Origin: Hymenolepis diminuta | Lineage: Eukaryota > Platyhelminthes > Cestoda > Cyclophyllidea > Hymenolepididae | Reading direction: 5' to 3' | Assembly: GCA_900708905.1 (NCBI GenBank) | Contig: CAADRB010000058.1 | Coordinates: 594,545-658,544 of the forward strand | DNA length: 64,000 nucleotides | Shown here: positions 14,501-25,558 of the stretch, piece after piece | How the letters are laid out: each line of letters begins with the position of its first letter | Position numbering within the stretch: the first letter of the stretch is position 1 | Program-made: the position numbers and the translations under genes | Notes under the pieces: generated by a model | What the model was told of the DNA's origin: nothing | The model's input: the letters and a program-made list of their open reading frames with translations, nothing else | Database searches by the model: none

Positions 14501-17500
14501 CTGTTTCATGCCCACAGGTCATAACTAAGTTATTTAGATTCTTTTATTAATTATTTTTGAAAATTACTATAACTTACTGAAATATATGAGTGTTTACCTT
14601 CTAAGTCAGATCATCGTACAGTTTTAAATAGAATAAAGTTGAGATGTGGGTTTCAAATTTTTGTGTATATATTTTGACTCTTAGACAATACCGTTTAGTT
14701 GCAAGGTACGTTAACAGTTTACCTCTTTGCTATTTTCGGTTTGATTGAAATGTTTCTCGTAGTTTTTTATGATTATGTATGTTAGCTTTAAAGTTTCATT
14801 TTTCATTAAAGATATAGAGGGTGGTGATTAGTTATTGTATTAAAAATCGTCCTTTTATTTAGTAGACTGGTACTTTTTAAGTGCGTTGATATTAATCAGT
14901 TGTTTCTGATCTGGAAAAATGGAAAATTGTCCGATTTGTTTTCATCTGATCATTATTTGCCACAACAGAAGTGTCGCTGTCAATCAGAAAATCTTGATAG
15001 TGGCATTTGCTCTCTATACATGTGAATCATCTTTAAAGTTTGCGTCCTCGGATCTCCGTATGGAGCTGTCACTATTTTATTTGTACTCCGTGCCATTATT
15101 TTTATTTGGTAAAATTATTGCATATTGTCTACAGAAACGTGATAGATTATTTGCTGTGATTGAGAAGGTCATGATACCAGGGTACAATTCATCCATAAAT
15201 TTATATACTGGTCAAAAGCTTGGCAAAATACGAATTTCTCAGGGACTTAATTATGAGGAATTGTGAATATTCTTTTATTGAGTTTTTTGGAGTAATTTTA
15301 TTCAAAATATGAATAATTATTTACATAATGCAATTCCCTGTTTTCAATGTCAGTAATTTAATTTTTAAGCAGTTCTTGAAAAGAAGGACATTTAAAATGA
15401 TGACACTTCTTAAGCATTCGTCTGTAGTTTCTTAAACTTCTTGGAACTTATTTGTGTAGGCTATTCCATGACAATTCTTGGTTGCCTTTAGTCTAACTAA
15501 CAATACACTTCTGTAATTATTGATGACGATCTTTGTGCTCATGCAACTGGTTTCTAGTTATGGTAATTACCTGATAATTTGGCGCGTTTTTGTACGTTTA
15601 AGCGTTTTGTAAAGTAAAAGATAGTTACTCAGGCCCAGAGGAAGGAGGAAGACCGAAGTATTGTGACTCCGATCAATGGATTGGGTTTTAATTGACCGGA
15701 GGTAGAATCTATTTGTGTCATGGTGTGGCAGAACATGATTCCCCAGACGGTAGAACAATCGATGAATGGCGATTGACCTCTCCATGCCGTGACCTACCAT
15801 GATGGTAGTGTGAAGACCCCAGGCTAATGACGTGGAATTGATGTCACCGGTGTATAATGGATGATGCACTTGTTGTACGTGATAGAGCATCGTTTTACCT
15901 TCAATCCTGTACCAGTAGTCATGTTTCCAAGTTATGAGTAGTCACTGGAAAAGTATCTAATTTTGTTGAGTTGCTGATGTGTTATTATTGGCAACTTTTG
16001 ATTAGCGTCTACAACGGTAGTTCTAATATGTTCTGTTTGAATACGTCTGGAATGTCTTCTCAATGATTTTCCCCAGTTTCCATACTAGGGCTGCTAATTT
16101 TGTGACATCAGATAACTTATGCATTCGCGCTTGACATTTAACTCACAATTTTACTTCGTTTATAAAAAGTACTTCCGAAGGCCATAATGAAAAGTGTTCA
16201 AAACACTTGACTCTACTATATGGAAGGCATCCTAAGGCCCCTTTTACACATGATACTTGTATTCTATCCCTCTTATTGACTGGAATTAACCAATACTGTT
16301 GCCCATCTACGTCACTAGATATGTATCGATAAGCAGTGATTTCGTGACCTCTCAGACTTGAACGTTGACCACTGCGCCACCAGCGCACCAATTCATTCAC
16401 TTATGTTTGTTCTTACTGCTTGCTGCTTCTACAATAGTTACAATGAAGCTCATTTTCATACTATTTCTTGTTTATAGAACTGTATTGAACGCCAAAATAA
16501 TGAATCAACTGATATCAACTTACGAATTCCTTCACCTCCTCGGGCGTCTAAGAGAAAGCAGGATCTTAAATCAAAACCATGCAAGTTTTTCCTTCTTACT
16601 ACTTCCTCAAATTGCAACCGATTTCTTTATTATTAAGTCCATCTGGTAAAAGTGGTCGACTGTAGTTTATGTCGGCAGGAAGAGAAAAATTAAGCATGAT
16701 AGTTTTAGAAACTTCAAAATAAACATTTTCTTGTAAGCTCTAGCGGAGATTTATACTTAAAATCTTCGTGGTTTGAGATTTGAAGTCGTTAATTTCCATT
16801 GGATTCTAATTTGAAGTTTGAAGGTTTGGGTCTTAATCACAAACTATTATGCATTTTATCGCAAATTTCACTTAGAATCTGAAATGAGGTGTTAAATTCG
16901 ATTTCAGCTTAATCTTTGAGTTACTGAAGAGGAAAGTTGTGTTGAGCTTGCCTATCAAAGCATTTCGATATTAATAATGTGAAGGCTGAACAAATGGTGC
17001 GCATACAGGAAGCGGAGTCTAAATATGCAGGGTGCGTAAGGCATCTGAGGACACCTTACGCACTTTTAGAAAAACAGAAAATAGGACTGTTAATGGTTTA
17101 AACTTAGAATTTTTTATAACAAAACAAAAACAAACAGTATTAACCTAGGTTTTATTCTATATATCCTCCTCCGGTTTCTATCACCCACTCAATTCGAGTC
17201 TGAAAGCGACTGCAAGCTTTGATCAGGTCAGGTGGTCTTTATTGATGTCCTTTACTGCTCGGGCTATTGATTTCATGAGAGAGGAGGATTTGGCGTTATG
17301 AAGATGCTCATTAACTTCCTTTTCAACTACGCCTCGCCTAACAAATAATAATGCAAAGAATTGAGGTCTGATGAGTAGTTAGGAGGCCATAAGAAGTTTG
17401 GCGTGACATGGTGGTGAAAATTCTCGGCCATCTATCCAATCCTGGGATTTGAGAGCTTTGTGGGGTGGAGTTGAATCCTGTTGGAAGATGTAGGGGGTCT

Positions 17501-20500
17501 TCCTCCATTGACTACACTGTCTATACAGGGCGGCTTAACAGTAATGGTTTGAAGAGTCACCACATAGGCATCTGCATTGACTCTAAGGTCTTGTGGAAAA
17601 ATTTGAGGCGTCATGATATGCTCCTCCCTCACTACTAAAAACACCGAAAACCATCACTGTTGGTAGAAACTTCGTGGGCATAACAGTTGGAATTTCAGTG
17701 GGGTCCGCCCACACATAGCCACCTATCATTTCCTAGATTGACTGTTTGATCCTGACGGAAGTTTTTTTGGTCGGAAAAAAACCAAAGATACTCCCGTTCT
17801 TCTGGGTGATTCAATTTGTTTAAGAGTGGGTTTTTCATGCACTAAATGAACCACTCGGGTTGTTTTTATCGACATAAACTGACCTCACCTGAGAAGAACG
17901 CATGATTTGTATCCGAGGTCTTGAATGGCAACATTCCTTATTGTTCCCTCAGACACTTGAAGATCTTTTGCAAGATGTCGAGCATTGACTTGCTAGGATT
18001 TTCGTCCATCATGCCACGTGCTCTTCTCACAAATTCAGGTATTCTGAGTGAATCATCGGAGCGTTGATGATGTTGTTTTCTTTTGCTCGTGGTCAATTCA
18101 TCTCCATTGTTTTCATTCAGCAGTTCCTTTCTAACTTTGCAAGCGAAAGATGTGGCGACTTGTAGAAATGTTGCAACTTCTAAATTGTTGTGTTTCGCTT
18201 TTATGCACACTATTGCACAGCGTGCCTTTTCATTAGTTATGGTAATATCTGCCATGAGATCTTCTTATTTAAAATGTACATTATTATCGGATTAGTTTAA
18301 ATTACAAAAATATAAGTGTCCTTACGCACTCTCTACATTTATTAAGGGGTATCTTATAAAATGAAAAGGCATAGAGGTCGATATGATTATGATGAGTAGA
18401 TTGATGAGGAAATATTACAGTTTGTAACGTGAGAAGAAGCGATAGCCTTGCTACAATGTCCGCTGTCCTCTCCGTCATCGTGAGATTTGGTTGAGTATAT
18501 CTCAAGCTCTAATTTACGGCCACTGTTCTTTCACGTTAAGCTAAGTGCTGGTCGAGTGCTTCCGTACTGGCTGGCGAGGTCGTTAGCTTAACCTACATCC
18601 AATTCTTCAGTACTAATGTACCTGATGGCTTTCATATGGATTTCAGTTTAAATGAATCGTGGGTGGATTGTTGAAACAAGCAAAAAACATAGATAATCAC
18701 ATGATGAATAAAAACAACTCAAACAAAGATTGAGTTCAGGTTGATGCTTTTCCCATCTTCATTATCGAAAGGACAGTTTGTATAAATGCATTGTCTGTTT
18801 ATTTCCTCAAACAGAAATGCTTAGTTGCTTATCGTGCCTGCTTTTTTCATACTAGTCGTTGAACAACAATCTGCTACAATTAAGCCAAGTTCTGTTGAAA
18901 ACGAGGAACTGAGAACACCGGGTACTCCCAACGCGCATATCCTTCCAAGCGGACCAAACACTCCAGCAGGTTCAAATACTCCGCTTCAACTTCCATATCA
19001 ACAAGGCATCAAAATCTATTCCACAGATGGAACTGATGAAAGATCACCCAACACTCCTCTCCTTTCCTCAACCGAGAAGACCCCATTAACAAGTCCTATG
19101 GGTATTAATAACAGCACCAAGAAGAGAAGGTTGGTTTTGTTTCTCTTTCTAATGTATGGGATGCATTTTTAGTATGCTCGGTCATGGTGGTTATTTGCAC
19201 GTGACTTGTAAGGTCATGGTACTTTTAGGTCAGAGAAGTTAAAACGGACCTTGCTCGTTATTACCGGGAGCGATTCAAAGGGTAAAATTATATCCACTCA
19301 GGTATTAATTCTGCACCGTAATTCATGCCATTTTGGTGATTTTTGTTCATAATAATCGCCTCCTGGAAGCACATGGTCTAATCTCCTATGCTATGAACAT
19401 TCTCGCCCTCCACCTTCTAATGTTAGATGTAGTTATGGTGACTATCGACCTCTTATCGACAAGGATTAACAACTGTTAGTCGGTGTTGTAAAAGTTGCGA
19501 GAGTGGATTTTAGACGTGACGATAGGACAATTATAGACCCTAGTATGATAACTGCTTCGCTTTTTATCATATCTTTTGATGACTAAGCGAGTAAGAATGA
19601 TTGTTGTGGCAGGTGTTTAATTATGCTAGTTGATTCATGAATTCTCAGTACAGCTTTGGGCAACTCTTATTTACAACACGCTTGATTTTCATTTAGGTCA
19701 GGATTGTACACTGAGTCTCCCCAACGGATGTCTACTGGCAAAAGAGGATCGAATGTGGGATCCACTCTCGGCTCTGCATGGGCTAAGGACTATCGGGAGG
19801 CTGATACAAATGTTTTTTCAGAAAATCTCCTCAAGTATGTCGATCAGCGGATGTAAGTTGTCGTTACTTCAATATTTAAATCAATTATATGTATTTAGTG
19901 TGAAAATATATCACATGTCTATTGGAAAATTACAATTAATATATCAATATTTATTCCGTTGATTGATTATGCTGTCGTTTTGTACTGTTTTGAGGACTGA
20001 GATGTCTTTTTGCTCATTAGCATTCTTAAATTAACTTTAAGCAAAGGATACGAATTTTTAGCATCTAGGACATTGATTAAGCTAAGTCAACCACACTTTC
20101 TTCCGCAATTTTTGTTATCTTCTTTAATCCAAATATGACTCCTCTATCTGTTGAGAAATTAAGGATTCATTACTGTCATGTCTCTTACCTCGCTTGCTAT
20201 ATCTGGTGATTGCATGAAACTGTTTTCTTAATGTTTAGTATGGTTTTAAACCAAATGTGTATCGAAAATGAGATGTTAGTCTTTATTTATTAGTTATTGC
20301 AAGGAGTTTAATTGCGGTTACTAAGGCCTGTCTTGAACTGTATATTAAATCTTCTTGCGCTGCTGGATATAATGATGTCATCAATAATCTTTGTACATTT
20401 CTTCAGACTTGTCATCTTTCATGTTTTTCTCGAAAATTTATATAATTAATAATTTAACTCTTTGTAATATTATTTTTTACGCAAAATTTCCCATTCTTAT

Positions 20501-23500
20501 TTTATGAGAATCTGGGAATGGGAGTTGTTATGTTCTTACTTTATACTGGTAATAATAATACTCATTAATTTCGGGAAAGCATTTTATTTTGCAGTTATAT
20601 TTAGTTATATGTAGTTAATGTTTACACAATTTAATTTATTCTGATTCTGAAGCAATTTATTCAATTTTATTTAATTTGAATCAAATTATGAACATTTTTT
20701 AAACTTCGGAAAAATATTTGTTTTCTTGGTCCATTATATTCTGCACATTCATACATAATCAGTAAGTTCGAAAAGAAATGGCTTTATTATTGGCGAGCCC
20801 AATTGGAGGGAAGATATCTTGGAGTCTCTGATTGATAAATGTACATTCTATGGGACGATATTAAGCAGTACTGTTGATTTTCCACTAATGAATATCAGAT
20901 GGGCAACCAGTGCCCATCAGCTCCTTTCATTCTTTTTTTTATTCTTCACTTGAATGTATTTAATCGCAAGTCTCGTTATCTTCATTTTCAGTAAAAGTGG
21001 TCGAGAACGTGTTCAGAGATTGACTCCAACATCGCTTGGTCGAACTCCGCTCTGTCGGGTTGTTATGTTTGATCATGACGACAAGGTACATACAGTTATT
21101 GAATTTAGTACTATTAACTATTGCTTTCCACTTTATAACTTCTATTTATCCGTTAGGGTCTTGAAGCCTCAGCACGTCTTGGTAAGGGAGAAGTCGTAAC
21201 CGAACTTCGTGGAAACCTCATGCTTATGGAAGAGTATGAACACTTCGTGGATCCGATTAATGAGTATGTTTACAAATGCACCATCTTTTTTATCTACTTC
21301 CCTTTCGTATTGAGTTTCTTAGTCTTGATCTACTGCGTCGGAATTTCAGATGCAATCGTTATGTGATGATTTACCAAAACTTTGGTGATCGTGCAATTGC
21401 CATTAATACTACCCAATATGGTAACGATGCAAGGTTTATTCGTCGCTCTTGTATACCCAATTGCTTCGTAAGTTAATCCTTTAATAACTTAGTATGAATT
21501 TTGCCAGTTTTGCTGATCGTAGCGTAACTTTCGACTTTTTAATCTACAAGAGCAATTTAAATCTTGAATTTCGCTTAAATTTGGAGTGTTTCGGGTGCTA
21601 GTCGAAATTGACCATTAATTTTTCTGCAGCCTTATCTTACAGTTCTTGCGACTGGTTATTCTTAATGCAGATAAGATTTTTTGATAAGCACTTGAAGCAT
21701 TTGAATTTTTTTTTGCATTATTATTTTTAAAAGACCCAAAAAGGCACTAGTGAATCAAACATAAACATATTTAGCAAATCGAGATGTGTATGACTTGTAA
21801 TACTTTTATTCATCCTATATTTTTTGTTACCGATATCACCTTCATAACTTCAAAACATTTAACTGACATCTGGATGCTCTTGTTTTTGGAATCTTGTAAT
21901 AATAGGTTCCTTTAAATGTTCCTGTCAAAGACGCTTATGTGGGAAAAGGTTCCATAAGTTTCAAATTCACGAACATTAAAGGAAATAGTCTGTGAATTTG
22001 TTGATTACCTTTCGAACATTTTGGTCTCTTTTGGCAAATATGGCTTGTAATGTTTGATTCTAAAGGATGTATTTTCTCTCATTGGTGTACTCTCCAGATA
22101 AATCTTGAACTGGAAAATATATTAAGAAACCTCATGTCTGGCTACAAAATAAATTAGGATAGTGGTTGCACTACCCACTTTTTTACAAGCCTGATACATT
22201 CGATGTGGAATTTTTAATACTAGCCGATCTCACTGGCTTCTCAGTAGCAGTAAGTACTCTGTTGTTACTATTAACCAGGGCCATGCAAAAAATTCAGTGA
22301 GAGGTGAAATAGGTCGACCAGGATCAAACAATAAAGTCAAGATGTCAATATTTAATCCTTTGCCTGAGTTATGGAAGCACTAAGTTGTCCACTTTCTCAT
22401 TACGGGTATATTTCACTCGGTAATATTCTAATCTTCCGTGAGTTTCTGGTAAGTTCATCTCTGCGGTGTTTAGAGCTTGCTGGACTTTTGATTCAATTGA
22501 ATGGTCAGTCATGCCACTGGTTCATTTTATATTCTTATTGCCATGAGCAAATAGGTAGCACTAGCGAAGACATTTTAAACCTTTAATGTGTTCTCTTTTT
22601 ATTCTGTTTTCTTAGCTCGATCACTTCATAGTATGCGATAAACTGCGCATCATAATCCGCACTACACAGGAGTTGATGCCTGGTGTAGAGCTGACCGTTC
22701 CTTTCGATTTTGACTATCGATCCTGTCGATATGCTGTTAAGTGTGCTTGTGCTCGCTCCCGTTGTCCTGTACAAAAATGGTGCCGCAAACTTGCCCGTAA
22801 TAAGGTTATGCCAAACCTAGACTATGGCAAATATATTGAATATCGACTTAACGCGTAAGTTGCGGGTTTTTATCTTTTTTTATTTATTAAGCTACAATTA
22901 CTCAAGCCTCATGCGAAAGTAGACAGGAGACTGTTTCTCTAATGCATTCATTGGCATAGTTTGAAAACTTAAATTGTATTGCGGTTGGCCAGACCTCATT
23001 ACACAACCGATCATTACTGTTAATTGCCTTCCATGACCCATGTGGCAGAACATGATTGTTCAGATGGTGGGCCAACCTATAAATTGCGGTTGACTTCGTC
23101 TGTCATGATGATGACGTGGAGGTTTCAGCATCACGCCGATGACGTAAGATAGTCACGTCAATGATGTGCGATTAATATTACATTTCCCTTACACAAAGAA
23201 CCTATTTTTTATAGTAGTGTCATAATTTAGCTTTAGCCTTTGTTTATACTTTGTCACCATCATATCGATTCATTGCACATCTACGTTCGTATAGCAGAAT
23301 GACTGTTTGTAGTGTTTGTTAATGGTGAATAATTGTGATTTTACATAGCGTTTGTTACTCTTATTGTCAGAAGAGTTGCTGAACTCTTCCTCTATGGTTT
23401 TCGGTATGCAGATCGAATCGGTTCTGATTCTGAAAAGTCACATTTGACAAATAATTCGAATTTAACTTTAAAATGCCTTCTTCAATTTCAGGTTGATTCT

Positions 23501-24527
23501 CTAATCAGAAATCTCAGTGTTTTTGAAGAGAAAAATAGTGATATTGAACAGATAAGAATGGATAGTATCAAGTTCCCATTCCAAAAATTTCCTGCAAGTA
23601 TGCTCATGTTCGGGGAAGTGACAAATACTTTCAGATTTGTGCACAGTTTTAACTTCGTAATTTGAATGATTAGTCAGTTGGGAGATAGCAGTCTGTTAGT
23701 GAGCCAGTGTGCTTTTCCTCATGTTTACATGAGTGCAGGAGATGCTTTCTTTTAACGGGCTGACCAATTATAATTACTTTGTTTTTGGTATTTTTAGTTT
23801 GTCTAAGCCGATAACTGAAGATCAATCACCAACAACACCAGGTAGTAGCCGTTCATACTCAACAGATAACTCTCCCGTTCCCACGTCCTCTCACAAAATG
23901 TTACTTAACAAAACTCCTACCCCAACATCATCGACTACCCAACGTTACACACCTACTTCCTCCAAGCGTCCTTTCCCTGCTGCTCGTCTTTTCACATCTC
24001 CCACATCTGCCAAAAATGCCCGCACTCCATCCATGTCTAACCGTCGTTTTTCGGAGAAATCTACCGCTGACGCTGATAATGATGATGGTGACGCATATGC
24101 CCCGACGAAGACATCGACGGCAAATCCCTCTCCCGAGACAGAAACACTTATGACAAAGGTTGAACCGGTGGAGGAGCAGCAGCAATCTTCTATTTCAACC
24201 CTAGAATCTGAACAATTCCCTCATGAAGATGATCCTCCACTGCCGGCTAAAAGGCGACGATCGACGATTACAGATAAAGAGAAGGTTGGTGAAAAGTCCG
24301 ACTCTAAGAAGGAGACTGATCTGGGTATTGTAAGTCTTTATCCTGGAGATCTGATGTATGTATCGACTGGTGTTGGCGTTATTTTGTTTTATTTCTTACA
24401 GCCTCCTTTTGAATCGATCATTACGACAAGGCGACAGGCAGCGAAACTTGCTGCAATGGCGATGACACCAACATCCTCAACAAGATCAACACTGTCATCT
24501 TTGGGCAGCTCAAAAAGACGGAAATAG
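11525..24527 (+). CDS. KMT2E: KMT2E (MLL5)/SETD5-like PHD finger and SET domain protein
   Basis: Chromatin regulator of the KMT2E/SETD5 (fly UpSET) family, expected in the nucleus. Modelled exons: 11525-11718, 11924-12611, 13009-13125, 13181-13260, 13926-14334, 16478-16584, 16638-16645, 18856-19129, 19697-19852, 20992-21085, 21157-21263, 21350-21467, 22616-22854, 23798-24329, 24402-24527. All phases agree and give about 1,082 residues. A PHD finger (about 342-403) has the C4-H-C3 spacing. The SET domain (about 700-850) has RRSC-x-PN at 776-782 and FDFDY at 814-818, followed by a Cys-rich post-SET-like stretch. RRSC in place of the NHSC of active methyltransferases is typical of this family, which is generally thought to have weak or no activity; it likely reads histone marks and scaffolds a deacetylase complex. 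The Ser/Thr/Pro-rich tail ends in a basic KRRK. Exons 6 and 7 are the least certain. A mariner copy sits in the intron before exon 8. Confidence 0.9.
13181..14061 (+). other. KMT2E: PHD finger of the KMT2E-like protein, split by one intron
   Basis: Zinc ligands from the translation: C342, C344, C356, C359 (exon 13181-13260), then H364 (or H362), C367, C400 and C403 (exon 13926-14334). The intron falls directly after the fourth Cys, at an AG|A arginine codon. An extra Cys (377) and an insertion of about 20 residues lie between the sixth and seventh ligands. In relatives this finger binds histone H3 lysine-4 methylation; whether it does so here is inference. Confidence 0.85.
15640..15880. repeat. 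dispersed repeat related to 23028-23180
   Basis: Both segments contain GTGGCAGAACATGATT, followed by matching blocks around CAGAYGGT, GCGRTTGAC and ATGACGTGGA in the same order. They are somewhat richer in G and C than the flanking intron. No coding sequence or terminal repeats were recognised, so the class is unknown. Confidence 0.55.
16180..16395 (-). repeat. tRNA-derived SINE-like element, copy 1
   Basis: Read on the minus strand it begins with a tRNA-like head carrying TGGCGCAGTGGTC, close to an RNA polymerase III A box. GGTCACGAAATC, a decayed B box, lies about 30 bases downstream. A second copy at about 37115-37260 shares this head, the following TGCTTAT, and the far end (TCAAGTGTTTTGAACAC here, CCAAGTGTTGTGAATAC there). 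Two copies with the same promoter-like head and the same end suggest a SINE family rather than a tRNA pseudogene. Confidence 0.6.
16478..16584 (+). other. KMT2E: small basic exon of the KMT2E-like gene
   Basis: Acceptor TTTCTTGTTTATAG gives a frame that continues in phase from the exon ending at 14334 and encodes 35 residues, with a Lys/Arg-rich stretch (SKRKQDLKSK). The donor is weak (CAA|GTTTTT), which is why this exon and the next are held less firmly than the rest of the model. Confidence 0.6.
16638..16645 (+). other. KMT2E: putative 8-base micro-exon of the KMT2E-like gene
   Basis: The eight bases TCCATCTG lie between ATTATTAAG and GTAAAAG, 53 bases after the preceding exon. Including them is the only way I found to join the exon ending at 16584 (phase 2) to the well-supported exon starting at 18856, which needs one base from upstream. 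They would encode the end of an Asn codon, Pro-Ser, and the first base of a Val codon. A missed exon elsewhere in the intron is the alternative. Confidence 0.4.
17026..18333 (-). mobile_element. mariner-type transposon, copy 1 (defective)
   Basis: A 1.3 kb element flanked by TA at 17024-17025 and 18334-18335, lying antisense in a KMT2E-like intron. The left end contains GTGCGTAAGG at 17032-17041 and its exact reverse complement at 17054-17063. The right end carries a related but shortened terminal sequence, lacking nine bases present in copy 2. The body matches 48958-50270 almost base for base. The encoded transposase is broken by stops and frameshifts. TA flanks fit Tc1/mariner insertion. 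Confidence 0.85.
17152..18255 (-). pseudogene. mariner transposase pseudogene, copy 1
   Basis: An intact N-terminal frame of 105 codons (18255 down to 17938) starts with ATG and looks like a mariner helix-turn-helix region. Beyond it, mariner-like pieces are scattered over all three frames: a segment with FFSD, a QDSTPPHKA segment like the second catalytic region, a WPPNYSSDLN segment, and a C-terminal IETGGGYIE just before a stop at 17152. At least two frameshifts and several stops separate them, so no functional transposase can be made. Confidence 0.85.
18334..18855. other. intron remainder between mariner copy 1 and the next exon
   Basis: About 520 bases with no recognisable feature, ending in a strong pyrimidine-rich acceptor (CCTGCTTTTTTCATACTAG). 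The minus open frame at 18302-18505 has no family resemblance. Confidence 0.5.
20992..22854 (+). other. KMT2E: SET domain exons of the KMT2E-like protein
   Basis: Four exons (20992-21085, 21157-21263, 21350-21467, 22616-22854) carry the SET core. The order of motifs is a GKGEVVTELRG strand, NRYVMIYQNFG, ARFIRRSCIPN, VELTVPFDFDY, then CACARSRCPV. The Tyr of FDFDY and the Cys of RRSC are present, but the Asn-His pair of active SET enzymes is replaced by Arg-Arg, as in vertebrate KMT2E and SETD5. This argues for a non-catalytic or very weak domain. Confidence 0.85.
21468..22615. other. intron within the SET coding region
   Basis: A 1.15 kb AT-rich intron splitting the SET domain right after RRSCIPNCF. 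Nothing but short chance frames (for example 22371-22586) is visible. Confidence 0.6.
22855..23797. other. intron of the KMT2E-like gene with a repeat copy
   Basis: About 940 bases. The open frame 23444-23665 begins near an acceptor-like TTCAATTTCAG, but joining it in the phase set by the upstream exon gives an immediate stop, so it is treated as intronic. About 23028-23180 is the second copy of the repeat at 15640-15880. Confidence 0.55.
23028..23180. repeat. dispersed repeat related to 15640-15880
   Basis: Shorter copy of the same unclassified repeat. It keeps the GTGGCAGAACATGATT core and the ATGACGTGGA block. Both copies lie in introns of the same gene and in the same orientation. Confidence 0.55.
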
Positions 24528-25558
24528 TATTATGTTAATTATAGCGACGCCTTTTGTTGCATTTACACTATTAGTATTCATAATTTATGTAAATTTGATG
24601 TATAATTTAGTATATTTCCATTAATTATTTCGGTTTATCTTGCTTCTTCGGCATTACTATTGAATCTGTAAGGTGGCTTGGGCATGGCTTCCCACGGACT
24701 TAGTTTAGGGTATGGAGGCAAGTCTGGCATGGAGTCGCTACAGACCAAAAATTGAGAGCAGAGCCGTATGAGTAGATTCTGGCTTGCGGTCTAGGTTGCG
24801 ATGTGAGAGAGCAAAGGTGGGGGGGAGGTGCACCTCTTTTACGCAAAGGTAGTTAAATTGAAGAATAAAAAAATTGTTAACCTACAAAATCTCGAATTTT
24901 GGCGAAAAGTATAGTAATTAATAGAAGATTCAATGAAAGATGATTGCTCATGTCCTAAAGAGTTCTAAATTTTAGAAATCGGAATTATTTTTCAATTAAT
25001 ACTGCTGTTTTATTGTTAATAGACTAACAAAAAATAGTATGTTATTAGTTAAAAGATTTGAACTCATTTTAAAAGTTTTACTGTAGTATCCGATTTATTC
25101 AGTTTTAATCTACCAAATGGTTTGTTATTAACAACAGGTCTGTAATACCATTCGCTGGTATACTGGCACCTAATTAAATATCGGATTTTGACGTAGTAGA
25201 ATGGAAACGAAATCATGTGGCACTAAGGTCCGAATAAATTTAGAAATTAAGTTTTTCAGAAATACACAATTCTTGAGGATAACTGCGAAAAACTGAGAAA
25301 AAGTTTCTCGTCGGACAACGTAGTTCTTGGAAAATTACGTGGAGTTTTTTCGGAAAATCTAGATAGTCATTATTTATCTGATTATCAAATATCGAATGCT
25401 CTTCCTCATCTAGTAAATTTCAAAATTTTTTAAAAACTGTAGCCATTTCCGTGGTTGAATCAGGCAGCTGATGAATCAACCAAGATTACAGATTATATTT
25501 ACAAAACCACTAATCAAATGTACGGTATTGCTGAAAACAAAATATTCTTTTAAGAGCA
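24528..25558. other. 3' flank of the KMT2E-like gene and intergenic region
   Basis: The first 300 bases likely include the 3' untranslated region; about 24670-24840 is noticeably G-rich, with a run of seven G near 24820. No canonical AATAAA was found close to the stop, so the transcript end is undefined. The rest is AT-rich without features. It ends in an acceptor (TTCTTTTAAG, ending 25554) just before the next start codon. Confidence 0.5.

Larger units (their letters stand above)
14335..16477. other. intron of the KMT2E-like gene with repeat insertions
   Basis: About 2.1 kb of AT-rich intron. The open frames at 14919-15266 (plus) and 15567-15890 (minus) show no domain and are probably chance. 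About 15640-15880 resembles 23028-23180, and about 16180-16395 is a SINE-like insertion; both are listed separately. Confidence 0.55.

Noticed and set aside
14919..15266. Open frame of 115 codons in a KMT2E-like intron, containing an acceptor-bounded piece with KRDRLFAVIEK
   Set aside because: The rest is hydrophobic AT-rich translation with no domain. The piece could be a phase-0 exon, but it does not solve the phase mismatch with the exon at 18856.
15567..15890. Minus-strand open frame of 107 codons
   Set aside because: It coincides with a repeat (15640-15880) and has no splice context or family resemblance.
16350..16400. Possible tRNA gene on the minus strand (A-box-like TGGCGCAGTGGTC)
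   Set aside because: No complete cloverleaf is possible, the B box is degraded, and a second copy at 37.1 kb shares the non-tRNA end, so a SINE is the better reading.
19630..19962. Open frame of 110 codons on the plus strand
   Set aside because: It overlaps a KMT2E-like exon (19697-19852), which is read in another frame with matching phases on both sides.
23444..23665. Possible extra exon of the KMT2E-like gene after TTCAATTTCAG
   Set aside because: Entering it in the phase set by the exon ending at 22854 gives a stop within four codons, whereas skipping to 23798 is in phase.
23928..24185. Minus-strand Cys/Arg-rich frame
   Set aside because: It is the antisense shadow of the Ser/Thr/Pro-rich tail exon 23798-24329.
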